From NCBI GenBank assembly GCA_017962545.1, contig JAGCVD010000031.1:124001-188000 (forward strand): a stretch of DNA of 64,000 bases, given 5' to 3'. Below, piece after piece: positions 17,687 through 25,065 of the stretch (position 1 is its first letter; each line of letters opens with the position of its first letter). Both the position numbers and the translations under genes were made by a program. Under the pieces are notes generated by a model, which did no database searches, was not told the origin of the DNA, and saw only the letters and a program-made list of their open reading frames with translations. The stretch is from Bacteroidales bacterium. Its GTDB lineage: Bacteria > Bacteroidota > Bacteroidia > Bacteroidales > P3.

Positions 17687-18215
17687 TGATACTCGGGTTC
17701 TTTAGTTTCATTATCTTTACCGGCTTGTCGCTCCCGAGTTGCAGCTGGCTGCAGTAGTTGATTTCGCCGGTGTCACGGAAGCCGCATTTCTCCATCACGC
17801 GGCCTGAGGCGGGGTTCTCGGGGAAATAGTCACTCCAGAGGGTGTCGAAGCCTTTTTCGCGGAAGCAGTAGTCGATAAGCACGCGCAGGGCCTCGCTGCA
17901 GATGCCCCGATTCCAGTAGGGGCGTGCTATCCAGTAACCCGTCTCGGCGTCGTTCTCGCCGATGTCGATGTTGCTCTCGCCGTGGACGAAGTAGCCCATG
18001 CAGCCGATAGGCTCCTTTGTCTCTTTCCATTCGATGGCCCACATGTGGTCGCCGCTGAAGAGGGTGCGGATTATCTCGAGGCTCTCCTCGACGCTTTTGT
18101 GGGGAGGCCATCCCGCGCGAGGCCCCACCTCGGGGTCGGAGGCGTATTTGAACAGCGCAGGGGCGTCGCTCTCGCGCCAAGGGCGCAATAAAAGTCTATC
18201 TGTCTGTAATGTCAT
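17673..18215 (-). CDS. GNAT N-acetyltransferase, RimJ/RimL type
   Basis: 180 residues. Starts TDRLLLRPWRESDAPALF, the standard opening of RimJ/RimL-like enzymes. The acetyl-CoA-binding region reads GYWIARPYWNRGICSEAL and the C-terminal NPASGRVMEKCGF completes the fold. Transfers an acetyl group to an amine, often a protein N-terminus or a small molecule; substrate unknown. It overlaps the upstream hydrolase reading frame by 4 bp and the downstream ICMT gene by 14 bp. Confidence 0.88.
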   Translation of the reverse strand: MTLQTDRLLLRPWRESDAPALFKYASDPEVGPRAGWPPHKSVEESLEIIRTLFSGDHMWAIEWKETKEPIGCMGYFVHGESNIDIGENDAETGYWIARPYWNRGICSEALRVLIDYCFREKGFDTLWSDYFPENPASGRVMEKCGFRDTGEINYCSQLQLGSDKPVKIMKLKNPSINETT

Positions 18216-19033
18216 TGGGTCAATCCTTGTACAAAAGTATCTATCAACTTATTCACCGTTTCGGGTTTGTCGGTATTGGAGTTGTGTCCGGCTCCCTCGA
18301 TCCACTCCAACGGGATGCCCGATTTACGATGCCAGGCTTTGTTGTAGCGAACCGTTGAGCCGGCACGGTCTTTGTCGCCACAGACAAGCAACGCAGGGCA
18401 GGGCACTTCGTATGGCAGGTCGGCTTCCATTGCCTCTGCCAATATCCGGAACCCGTGGCCGGACAGCTTTGCGTAACGCTTCTGGTCACCGTCATAAACC
18501 ATCATGATGTCGTGCATGAGCCGCCTTCCGTAGTCGGTAGTGGCCACTCCCCGCGTGCCATCCTTCAGCAGCCGCTCCCACGGATAATGGCGATAGACGG
18601 GCTCCATCCGCTTCAGCAGCCAAAGCTCCATGCTCGTCACATACTGCCGCTGCAGCGGAGCCGAGTCGACGGAGACAAAGCCCCGCAACTTGTCCGGGAA
18701 CTGCTGGGCATAGGCCTGTCCGACATAGCCACCCATTGACTGACCGATAATGACCGGCGCCGAAAAGCCTTCCTGCAGCAGGATTTCATCCAGCCAGCGC
18801 GCTTTGTCCATCAGGGAGAAGGTCAGCTCGAAAGGCCACGACGAGGCGTGTCCCGGAGCATCCCACACAAACACAGGATACTTGCCCTCGAAGTATTCGA
18901 TTTGCTTGTCGAACAGCCGATGGTCGGCCGTCAAACCCGGGAGAAAGACCAGCTGGGGTTTCTCTTGCTCTGCAACTCGATTTATCCAATAGTGGATAGG
19001 GCCACAGGAGGTATGATAGACATGTTCGGTCAT
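18212..19033 (-). CDS. Alpha/beta hydrolase module with its own possible start
   Basis: The in-frame ATG at 19033 (MTEHVYHTSCGPIHYW) would give a complete 273-residue alpha/beta hydrolase. Visible motifs are LPGLTADHRLFD (oxyanion region), GQSMGGYVG (nucleophile elbow, Ser), CGDKDRAG (acid) and GAGHNS (catalytic His). Substrate unknown. This is an alternative reading of the 3' part of the fused frame; the normal length and clean start favour independent translation. Confidence 0.6.
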   Translation of the reverse strand: MTEHVYHTSCGPIHYWINRVAEQEKPQLVFLPGLTADHRLFDKQIEYFEGKYPVFVWDAPGHASSWPFELTFSLMDKARWLDEILLQEGFSAPVIIGQSMGGYVGQAYAQQFPDKLRGFVSVDSAPLQRQYVTSMELWLLKRMEPVYRHYPWERLLKDGTRGVATTDYGRRLMHDIMMVYDGDQKRYAKLSGHGFRILAEAMEADLPYEVPCPALLVCGDKDRAGSTVRYNKAWHRKSGIPLEWIEGAGHNSNTDKPETVNKLIDTFVQGLTQ

Positions 19034-20347
19034 AATATGAAATTCACCATTCCGTAAATCAGGTGACACACAGCGAGCCCCGCGGCGAACAGGCTTATTT
19101 CTTTTTCGGTTTCGGTTCGGGCAACTCGGCACAGGTGGCCCGCACCAGCGCCGCAAGAGTATTCTTCCGGTTTCCAAAGAGCAAGTAAGCTTCTTTACCT
19201 CGCGACGGTCTTTCTGAGGTCTCTTTCCTCCTTTCACACCAAAGACGCACCACCTGACGATAGGAATACGGCTGAGGAGCTCATACAGCAAAGGCGAGAG
19301 GGTGAAGACGGCGACGGTGAGGATGCCATACATGGCCACAGGGGGCAGCGAGGTGTAGTGGTACATCATGTAGCCGAGGCAGGCGATGACGAGGTAGTGG
19401 ACGATGTAGAGGCCGAAGCTGGAGCGTGTCATATAGGCGGCGAAGCGGCCTGTGCGGTCGAATTTGGCTTTGAACCAGCCCATCATAGCCAGACACATCA
19501 GCCAGCCGTAGAGGCAGTTGAGCGGGTCGGCAAGGTAATGCGGTGTGGTGTTGTCCTGACCAAAGGTGGTCGCCGTCAGCAGGATGCCGAAGATTGCAGC
19601 GGCAGCTATGTTCAGTATCCAGTATTTGCCAAGCGATTCCTGGACATTGTCGTGCGAGAAGAAATAGTAACCCAACAGGAAGGGGATGATATAGAAGGCG
19701 GGTTTGTAGAGATTCCAGAGGCCATCGAGGCTTTCGGGCCGCGGGTTGAAGACGAGGGTCTGTTCGCCGAGCAGGAAAAGCACGAAAAGCAGCTCAATCC
19801 AGATATTCTCTCTTGTTTTTCCGTACCGCAAGTCCTTGCTTAATTTCCCGCACCACTGGTAAAGACGGTCTTTTCGGTCAATTTTCCGTATCACCAAAAG
19901 TATCAGCGAGAAGAGCCACAAATCCTGGATGAACCACAGCGGGCCGATGCCGCTGACGGCGCACATGAGGTACTTCGCCACAAAGGGTACACCCTCCAAC
20001 GCAGCGCCCCTGCCAGCGACAACGGTGTTGAAGTAGCCCGTCATCCACTGGAACACCAGCAGGCCTATGGTGGCGGGCACCAGCAGCTTGCGTGTGCGGT
20101 TCCTGAACCACTCTCTTGCCGGAAGCTTCTCCAGGGAGTAACGTGAGCCGATGCCGGCCAGCAGGAAGAGCAGCGGCATGAACCACGGGTAGAGGAGATA
20201 CATCAGCGTGTCCTGGTACTGAGGGCCGTTGCCGAAACCGCCGACGCCACCGAAAACACCTTTGTTGTTGTAGAAGTAGACGACGTGGTAGAGCAGCACC
20301 AGCAGCACTGTCACCCAGCGCAGGTTGTCGATCCAATGTTTTCTCAT
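18212..20347 (-). CDS. Acyltransferase-3 family protein fused to alpha/beta hydrolase
   Basis: A single 711-codon frame. Residues 1 to about 375 form a multi-pass acyltransferase-3 (OafA/EpsH-like) membrane protein: RKHWIDNLRWVTVLLVLLYH at the start, then about ten hydrophobic helices, ending IPIVRWCVFGVKGGK where relatives normally stop. Residues 439-711 are a soluble alpha/beta hydrolase. The linker (about 376-438) is basic and unlike either family. It covers, out of frame, a fossil copy of the C-terminus of the neighbouring TfoX-like gene (19093-19154). The fusion therefore probably arose by a rearrangement that removed the acyltransferase stop codon. Whether one long protein or two proteins are made is not clear from sequence. 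Confidence 0.75.
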   Translation of the reverse strand: MRKHWIDNLRWVTVLLVLLYHVVYFYNNKGVFGGVGGFGNGPQYQDTLMYLLYPWFMPLLFLLAGIGSRYSLEKLPAREWFRNRTRKLLVPATIGLLVFQWMTGYFNTVVAGRGAALEGVPFVAKYLMCAVSGIGPLWFIQDLWLFSLILLVIRKIDRKDRLYQWCGKLSKDLRYGKTRENIWIELLFVLFLLGEQTLVFNPRPESLDGLWNLYKPAFYIIPFLLGYYFFSHDNVQESLGKYWILNIAAAAIFGILLTATTFGQDNTTPHYLADPLNCLYGWLMCLAMMGWFKAKFDRTGRFAAYMTRSSFGLYIVHYLVIACLGYMMYHYTSLPPVAMYGILTVAVFTLSPLLYELLSRIPIVRWCVFGVKGGKRPQKDRREVKKLTCSLETGRILLRRWCGPPVPSCPNRNRKRNKPVRRGARCVSPDLRNGEFHIMTEHVYHTSCGPIHYWINRVAEQEKPQLVFLPGLTADHRLFDKQIEYFEGKYPVFVWDAPGHASSWPFELTFSLMDKARWLDEILLQEGFSAPVIIGQSMGGYVGQAYAQQFPDKLRGFVSVDSAPLQRQYVTSMELWLLKRMEPVYRHYPWERLLKDGTRGVATTDYGRRLMHDIMMVYDGDQKRYAKLSGHGFRILAEAMEADLPYEVPCPALLVCGDKDRAGSTVRYNKAWHRKSGIPLEWIEGAGHNSNTDKPETVNKLIDTFVQGLTQ
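19093..19154 (-). pseudogene. Fossil duplicate of the tfoX-like 3' end
   Basis: In a frame different from the fused gene, the minus strand reads LAALVRATCAELPEPKPKKK and a stop. The intact TfoX-like gene 1.2 kb away ends LAALVRATCAELPEPRPKKKKT and a stop. The DNA matches almost base for base over about 30 nt of the core. This is a partial duplicate left between the acyltransferase and hydrolase parts. Confidence 0.85.
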
Positions 20348-20356
20348 TAGTTTGTT

Positions 20357-20680
20357 TCAGGTTTTCTTCTTCTTGGGTCTGGGTTCGGGCAGTTCGGCGC
20401 AGGTGGCCCGCACCAGCGCCGCAAGGTAGTCGTGGTCGTCGACATCCTCGATGTAGAAGTAGGGCTTGGCACCGTCGTAGGGTGGTCGCATTTCCTCGCT
20501 GCGCAGCAGCTGGCGACCGCCCTCGGTGGGCTTGAGGTAGAAGGCGTTGTCGCAGATGAGGCCGAAGACCTTGTCGTCGCAGTAGACGGCGTAGTCGCCG
20601 AACATCTTGCGGGTCACAATCACGCCGGCACCGCCGCACTGGTCGGCGATGTACTGCACAAAGTCGGGGTTGCTGGCCAT
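20357..20680 (-). CDS. TfoX N-terminal domain protein
   Basis: 107 residues from the ATG at 20680 (MASNPDFVQYIADQC). A longer frame upstream exists but is low-complexity and overlaps the flavodoxin gene, so I reject it. The core RKMFGDYAVYCDDKVFGLICDNAFYLKPTE is the TfoX_N fold. TfoX of gammaproteobacteria regulates competence, but single-domain relatives are widespread and of unknown role. The C-terminus is a Pro/Lys-rich tail (PEPRPKKKKT). It sits 4 bp after the flavodoxin gene and 9 bp before the acyltransferase gene; a fossil copy of its end lies at 19093-19154. Confidence 0.85.
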   Translation of the reverse strand: MASNPDFVQYIADQCGGAGVIVTRKMFGDYAVYCDDKVFGLICDNAFYLKPTEGGRQLLRSEEMRPPYDGAKPYFYIEDVDDHDYLAALVRATCAELPEPRPKKKKT

Positions 20681-20684
20681 AGGG

Positions 20685-21533
20685 TTAACGAACCACACGC
20701 GTGAAGACAGGCGCCTGACCGTCGACGACGGTGACGTAGACCTGCAGCTCGCCGGCAGGCGGCCGCGTGCCCGCGGAGGGCTTTCCTGGCTTGTCCTCAC
20801 GGGGCAGGTCGATGGCGGTGAAGAGATACTCGGTACCATTGGGGAGGGCACGTTTAGCCACACCTATGGCTTGGGCATGGAGCATGGGATAGCCATCGAC
20901 GGCAGCATCAAAGATAGCGGCCTCGTCGGGGCTCACCACATCCTCTTCGGAAAACTCGTCAAGGACGATGTACTCACCCTCGAGGAAGCCATTGGACTTC
21001 AAGAACTGGTCAACTTCGGCGGGCATTGCTTCGAGACGGGCGGCACGCACGCCATAGCCGTCGAGCACTACGGCATAGGGCTGGGCGTTCATCAGGTCCT
21101 TGACGCTCGACTCCAAGCCGCCGCTGCCGAAGGTACAGAAGGGCACTACCGTCTTGTCGCTAAGGTCGACGCCTTCCAGCCACTTGGTCACAGGCGGCGC
21201 ATAGGTGCCGAACCACACGGGGTAGCCGACGAAGATAACGTCGTACTTCGACAGGTCGGCCTGCACGGGATTGATCTCGGGCAGCACGCCAGCCTCGCGC
21301 TCCTGCAGGCAGCGCTGTATGCAGGCCTGGAAGTTGGTGTCGTAGGGGTCGACGCAGGTAATCTCCTCGATGTCGGCGCCAAGACGGTTGGCAAACTCCT
21401 CGGCCACCATCTGGGTGTTGCCGGTCAGCGAGTAGTAGAGCACCAGCGTCTTGGACTCCTCTTTCTTGGTGCCGCAGGAGGCGGCGCACATGGCCACGAC
21501 GGTCATGGCCAGCATCAGGTTCTTTGTTTTCAT
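20685..21533 (-). CDS. Lipid-anchored flavodoxin-like protein
   Basis: 282 residues. The signal peptide has a lipobox (AASCGTKK, Cys about residue 20). A flavodoxin fold follows: the FMN phosphate loop SLTGNTQMVAEEF, then VIFVGYPVWFGTYAPP and FCTFGSGGLESSV, typical of the Flavodoxin_4 group. Flavodoxins carry electrons through FMN and usually stay in the cytoplasm, so a lipoprotein form implies a redox role at the periplasmic face of a membrane (inference). The C-terminal 60 residues form an additional domain I cannot assign. It follows the thioesterase gene by 16 bp. Confidence 0.85.
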   Translation of the reverse strand: MKTKNLMLAMTVVAMCAASCGTKKEESKTLVLYYSLTGNTQMVAEEFANRLGADIEEITCVDPYDTNFQACIQRCLQEREAGVLPEINPVQADLSKYDVIFVGYPVWFGTYAPPVTKWLEGVDLSDKTVVPFCTFGSGGLESSVKDLMNAQPYAVVLDGYGVRAARLEAMPAEVDQFLKSNGFLEGEYIVLDEFSEEDVVSPDEAAIFDAAVDGYPMLHAQAIGVAKRALPNGTEYLFTAIDLPREDKPGKPSAGTRPPAGELQVYVTVVDGQAPVFTRVVR

Positions 21534-21549
21534 TGTATTTTGTCTTTAA

Positions 21550-21963
21550 TTATTTGCTTTTCGAGCACTCCATCATCTTGGCGTAGAAGTCGGGGAAACG
21601 TGTCGCGAGGGACACAGGACGGCCGTTCTCCATGAAGCAGTGGGTGCTTGTGCCTGTGCATACGGTGTGTCCGTCGACGGTCATCGTGTAGCTGATGACC
21701 AGCTTCAGCGCCGTCGTCTCGGCCACAGTGGGCACAATCTCGATTACATCCTTGAAGGTGGAGGGTTGCCTATAGCGGCATTCCACGGCGACGACGGGCG
21801 ACACCACGCCCTCGGCCTCCATGCGGTCGAAGCCGAAGCCCAGCTGGTCCATCCAATCCACACGCGCCTCTTCCATGAAGCGGATGTAGTTGGAGTGGTG
21901 TGTGATGCCCATCCGGTCGCACTCGTAGTATTTCACCTCGTGTCGATAAGGTTTGATGTCCAT
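21550..21963 (-). CDS. Acyl-CoA thioesterase, YbgC/FadM (4HBT) family
   Basis: 137 residues, single hotdog domain. The signature VKYYECDRMGITHHSNYIRFMEEAR holds the catalytic Asp and the typical HHSNY. It hydrolyses acyl-CoA (or acyl-ACP) thioesters; exact chain length unknown. Second gene in the pfk cluster, 15 bp after pfk. Confidence 0.9.
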   Translation of the reverse strand: MDIKPYRHEVKYYECDRMGITHHSNYIRFMEEARVDWMDQLGFGFDRMEAEGVVSPVVAVECRYRQPSTFKDVIEIVPTVAETTALKLVISYTMTVDGHTVCTGTSTHCFMENGRPVSLATRFPDFYAKMMECSKSK

Positions 21964-21978
21964 ATTGTCGGGTGTCTG

Positions 21979-23079
21979 TCAATCTCCAAATTCTATTCCC
22001 ACGCCCTTGGCGGTGTGCACCAAGCGGCTGTCGGGGGCCACGAGGTTCTGCTCGCGGACGGCCTCCTCGAGGGGTATGCCGACGACGTCGGGGTGGTGGT
22101 AGGCCACCATCTGGCCGTAGCGGCCCTCCATGACGAACTCCATGGCGCGGACGCCGAACTCGGTGGCCAGCACACGGTCGAAGGCGATGGGTGTGCCGCC
22201 GCGCTGCAGGTGGCCGAGGATGGTGTAGCGTATGTCGTGTTCCACGCCTGCGGCCTTCAGGTCGGCAGCCAGCTGCTCGCCCACGCCGCCCAGTTTGACA
22301 TGCTGGTAGCCCACTTCGCCGGTGACGGTGCCCGTCACCGAGCCCCCTTTCGGCAGCGCTCCTTCGGCCACGACGATGATACAGTAGCCGCGCCGCTTGT
22401 TATACCTTTGTTCTATCTTAGCCTTCACCTTCTGAATGTCGTACGGTATCTCAGGGATGAGGCACACGTCGGCGCCGCCGGCGATGGCGCTGTGCAGCGC
22501 TATCCAGCCCGCGTCGCGCCCCATCACCTCGAGGATGAAGACGCGGTTGTGCGAGGCGGCCGTGGTGACGAGTTTGTCGATGGCGTCGGTGCAGATCTGC
22601 ACGGCCGTCTGGAAGCCGAAGGTGTAATCGGTGAGCGACAGGTCGTTGTCGATGGTCTTGGGCACGCCGACGATGTTGAGGCCTTTCTTGGCGAGGCCCA
22701 GCGAGATGCGCTGGCTGCCGTCGCCGCCGATGTTGATGACTGCGTCGACGCCCATGTACTGCAACTTGCGCAGCATCTCGTCGCTGCGGTCGACGGTGCT
22801 CCAGCTGCCGTCGTTGTTCTTCACCGGCCAGGCAAAGGGGCCGCCTTTGTTGGTGGTGCCCAGGATGGTGCCGCCCTGTATCTGGAGACCTTCGACGGTC
22901 TTCTCTGTCAGCTCCACAACCTCGGTGGGTTCGCGCAGCACGCCGTTGAACGACTCGATGCAGCCGATGACCTCCCAGTCCGACGCCTGCGAGGCGCGCT
23001 TCACAATGCCGCGTATGACGGCGTTCAGGCCGGGGCAGTCGCCGCCGCCGGTAAGAACCATCACTCTTTTCAAAGCCAT
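21979..23079 (-). CDS. pfkA: 6-phosphofructokinase (PfkA family)
   Basis: 366 residues from the ATG at 23079 (MALKRVMVLTGGGDCPG); an upstream in-frame ATG adds nine poor residues. Phosphorylates fructose 6-phosphate, the committed step of glycolysis. Visible motifs are TGGGDCPGLNAVIRG, NIGGDGSQ (Gly at the position that favours ATP over pyrophosphate), PKTIDNDL, EVMGRDAGWIAL and LGHLQRGGTP. Length and motifs suggest the group III (mixed-substrate) clade, so the phosphoryl donor is inferred. First gene of the seven-gene minus-strand cluster. Confidence 0.94.
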   Translation of the reverse strand: MALKRVMVLTGGGDCPGLNAVIRGIVKRASQASDWEVIGCIESFNGVLREPTEVVELTEKTVEGLQIQGGTILGTTNKGGPFAWPVKNNDGSWSTVDRSDEMLRKLQYMGVDAVINIGGDGSQRISLGLAKKGLNIVGVPKTIDNDLSLTDYTFGFQTAVQICTDAIDKLVTTAASHNRVFILEVMGRDAGWIALHSAIAGGADVCLIPEIPYDIQKVKAKIEQRYNKRRGYCIIVVAEGALPKGGSVTGTVTGEVGYQHVKLGGVGEQLAADLKAAGVEHDIRYTILGHLQRGGTPIAFDRVLATEFGVRAMEFVMEGRYGQMVAYHHPDVVGIPLEEAVREQNLVAPDSRLVHTAKGVGIEFGD

Positions 23080-23142
23080 ATTATATTTATTTAAATTAGT
23101 TATCAAATAATTACAATACCCCTCAAAGCGTTTTGAGGTTTA

Positions 23143-23174
23143 CAAATATACATGTTTTCTGTCAATCGGCAAAA
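23143..23174 (-). promoter_or_regulatory. Promoter of the pfkA cluster
   Basis: On the minus strand TTTG (complement of 23171-23174), 20 nt, TATATTTG (complement of 23143-23150), 64 nt before the pfkA start. Confidence 0.75.
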
Positions 23175-23216
23175 TATTTTTGCATACGAGGACAAAAGAC
23201 CCCACTTGCACAGCCG

Positions 23217-23405
23217 TTGGTTGGTGGCTGGCCGGTTGTTGGTTGTTGGTTGGTTGTTGGTTGGCCGGTAGATGGTATGTTGTTGACAGATAGAATGTAT
23301 GTTGTTAGCAGATAGAATGTAGATAGAGGATGTATAGCAGGTAGGTATCAGGCAGGGACGTTTCGGTTGAGTTTCGGTTAAGTCTCGGTTAAGATTCGAT
23401 GTTTC
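23217..23405. repeat. GGTTGTT heptamers and TTCGGTTAAG-type 11-mers in the pfkA-decarboxylase gap
   Basis: The 500-bp divergent gap holds about five GGTTGTT/GGTTGG units (23217-23262), an imperfect doubled ATGTTGTTNNCAGATAGAATGT (23275-23322) and three to four copies of an 11-mer TTTCGGTTAAG (23360-23402). No gene is seen here. Confidence 0.7.
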
Positions 23406-23486
23406 TTCGATAAATAATCCATACTGGGGGTATTGGTCCGTGCCAATACCGACGGTTCTTTAATTATATTCGAAAAAATGAAAATA

Positions 23487-23522
23487 TTTTTCCAATATAA
23501 GAAGATTAGTTGTATATTTGCA
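23487..23522 (+). promoter_or_regulatory. Promoter of the decarboxylase gene
   Basis: TATATTTGCA at 23513-23522 with a T-rich box 20 nt upstream, 59 nt before the ATG. Confidence 0.6.
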
Positions 23523-23581
23523 TCGGCAATCCAAGTGAGTCGGATTGGTAAAAATGTTGTAAATTAAATAATTTAGTTGCA

Positions 23582-24982
23582 ATGAAGAATAAGTATTACG
23601 ACCTGATTGACCAGACTTTTGACTTCCCGCAGGACGAATTCCGCACCGAGGAAGGCGAGCTGTATTTCCACGACATTCCGTTGATGGAAGTTATCAAGCA
23701 GTACGGTACTCCGCTGAAAATCACCTATCTGCCGAAGATTAGCTCGCAGATACAGCGTGCCAAGCGCTTGTTCAATGTTGCCATTGCCAAAACCGACTAC
23801 AACGGTAGCTACAATTATTGCTACTGTACCAAGAGTAACCACTTTTCGTTTGTGCTGGAAGAGGCTTTGAAGAATGATATCAACCTCGAGACTTCGTCGG
23901 CATTCGATATCAATCTCATTCAAGAGTTGCACGCCCAGGGGCTCATCGGGAAAGACAAAGTGATTGTCTGCAACGGCTTTAAGAAGGAACAATATATAGA
24001 GAATATTGTGGGTATCTTCAATGATGGGTTCACCAATGTGATACCCATTCTGGACAACAAGAATGAGTTCAGTACGCTCGACCAGGCGTTGCCGAAGGGT
24101 GGTGAGCCGATGAATCTCGGCATCCGTATTGCCGCCGAGGAGGAGCCCAAGTTCGACTTCTACACCTCGCGTCTGGGTATCCGCTACCACGACATCGTGT
24201 CGTTCTACCAGAAGGAGATAAAGCCGAATGCCAAGTTCCGCTTCAAGATGCTGCATTTCTTCATCAACACAGGCATCCGCGACACGGCGTACTATTGGAA
24301 CGAGTTGGCCAAGTGCGTCAATGTCTACTGCGACCTCAAGCGTGTCTGCCCTGAATTGGATTCGCTGAATATTGGCGGCGGCTTCCCGTCAAAGGTGAGC
24401 TTGGCGTCGAACTACGACTATGAGTACATGGCCGAGGAGATTCTGGCGCAGATAAAGAACATCTGTGCGCAGCGCGGCGTAGCGGAGCCCGACATCTACA
24501 CCGAGTTCGGCTCGTTCACCGTGGGCGAGAGCGGCGCTACATTATATAGTATATTGGACCAGAAGCAGCAGAACGACCGTGAGCTGTGGTATATGATCGA
24601 CTCGAGCTTCATCACCACGCTGCCCGACACCTGGGGCATCAACCAGCGCTTCATCATGCTGCCCATCAACCACTGGGACTGCGAATACCAACGTGTGTTC
24701 CTCGGCGGCCTGACCTGCGACTCGGAGGACTACTACAACGCCGACTCGCACGCCAACGCCATCTTCCTGCCGAAGCTGCAGCAGGACGACCCTCTGTACA
24801 TCGGCTTCTTCCACACGGGCGCCTACCAGGAGAGCATCGGCGGCTACGGCGGCATACAGCACTGCCTCATCCCCGCACCGAAGCATGTCATCATCGACAA
24901 GGACGAGAACGGTGAATACACCACCAAGCTCTTCGCCAAGGAGCAGAGCTACAAGTCGATGCTGAAGATACTGGGGTATTGA
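23582..24982 (+). CDS. Fold-type III PLP decarboxylase (arginine/diaminopimelate type)
   Basis: 466 residues. The PLP-binding Lys lies in YCTKSNHFSFVLEEAL (about residue 81). The sugar-phosphate loop is LNIGGGFPSK, and the second-subunit catalytic Cys is in LTCDSEDYYN. These mark the alanine-racemase-fold decarboxylases (ornithine, arginine, diaminopimelate, carboxynorspermidine). Length and the lack of the extra insertion of SpeA distinguish it from classical biosynthetic arginine decarboxylase; Bacteroidota members are usually labelled arginine decarboxylase. Substrate not decided from sequence; a polyamine role is likely. Monocistronic, with its own promoter and terminator. Confidence 0.8.
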   Translation: MKNKYYDLIDQTFDFPQDEFRTEEGELYFHDIPLMEVIKQYGTPLKITYLPKISSQIQRAKRLFNVAIAKTDYNGSYNYCYCTKSNHFSFVLEEALKNDINLETSSAFDINLIQELHAQGLIGKDKVIVCNGFKKEQYIENIVGIFNDGFTNVIPILDNKNEFSTLDQALPKGGEPMNLGIRIAAEEEPKFDFYTSRLGIRYHDIVSFYQKEIKPNAKFRFKMLHFFINTGIRDTAYYWNELAKCVNVYCDLKRVCPELDSLNIGGGFPSKVSLASNYDYEYMAEEILAQIKNICAQRGVAEPDIYTEFGSFTVGESGATLYSILDQKQQNDRELWYMIDSSFITTLPDTWGINQRFIMLPINHWDCEYQRVFLGGLTCDSEDYYNADSHANAIFLPKLQQDDPLYIGFFHTGAYQESIGGYGGIQHCLIPAPKHVIIDKDENGEYTTKLFAKEQSYKSMLKILGY

Positions 24983-25015
24983 TTAAGGTTTAAAGTTTCA
25001 GGTTTCAATAATAAA

Positions 25016-25055
25016 GGCAGGCGCATCACATGATGCGCCTGCCCTGATTTTTGTG
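25016..25055. terminator. Bidirectional terminator between decarboxylase and C25 protease genes
   Basis: GGCAGGCGCATC (25016-25027) pairs with GATGCGCCTGCC (25032-25043), a perfect 12-bp stem followed by T-rich sequence. It separates convergent genes. Just upstream, 24984-25007, are three AGGTTTA/AGTTTCA heptamers. Confidence 0.88.
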
Positions 25056-25065
25056 TTTTCAGCCT

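Noticed and set aside
20681..20863. 61-residue upstream extension of the TfoX-like protein
   Set aside because: Ser/Pro/Arg-rich shadow of the flavodoxin gene; TfoX proteins start at MASNPDFVQ.
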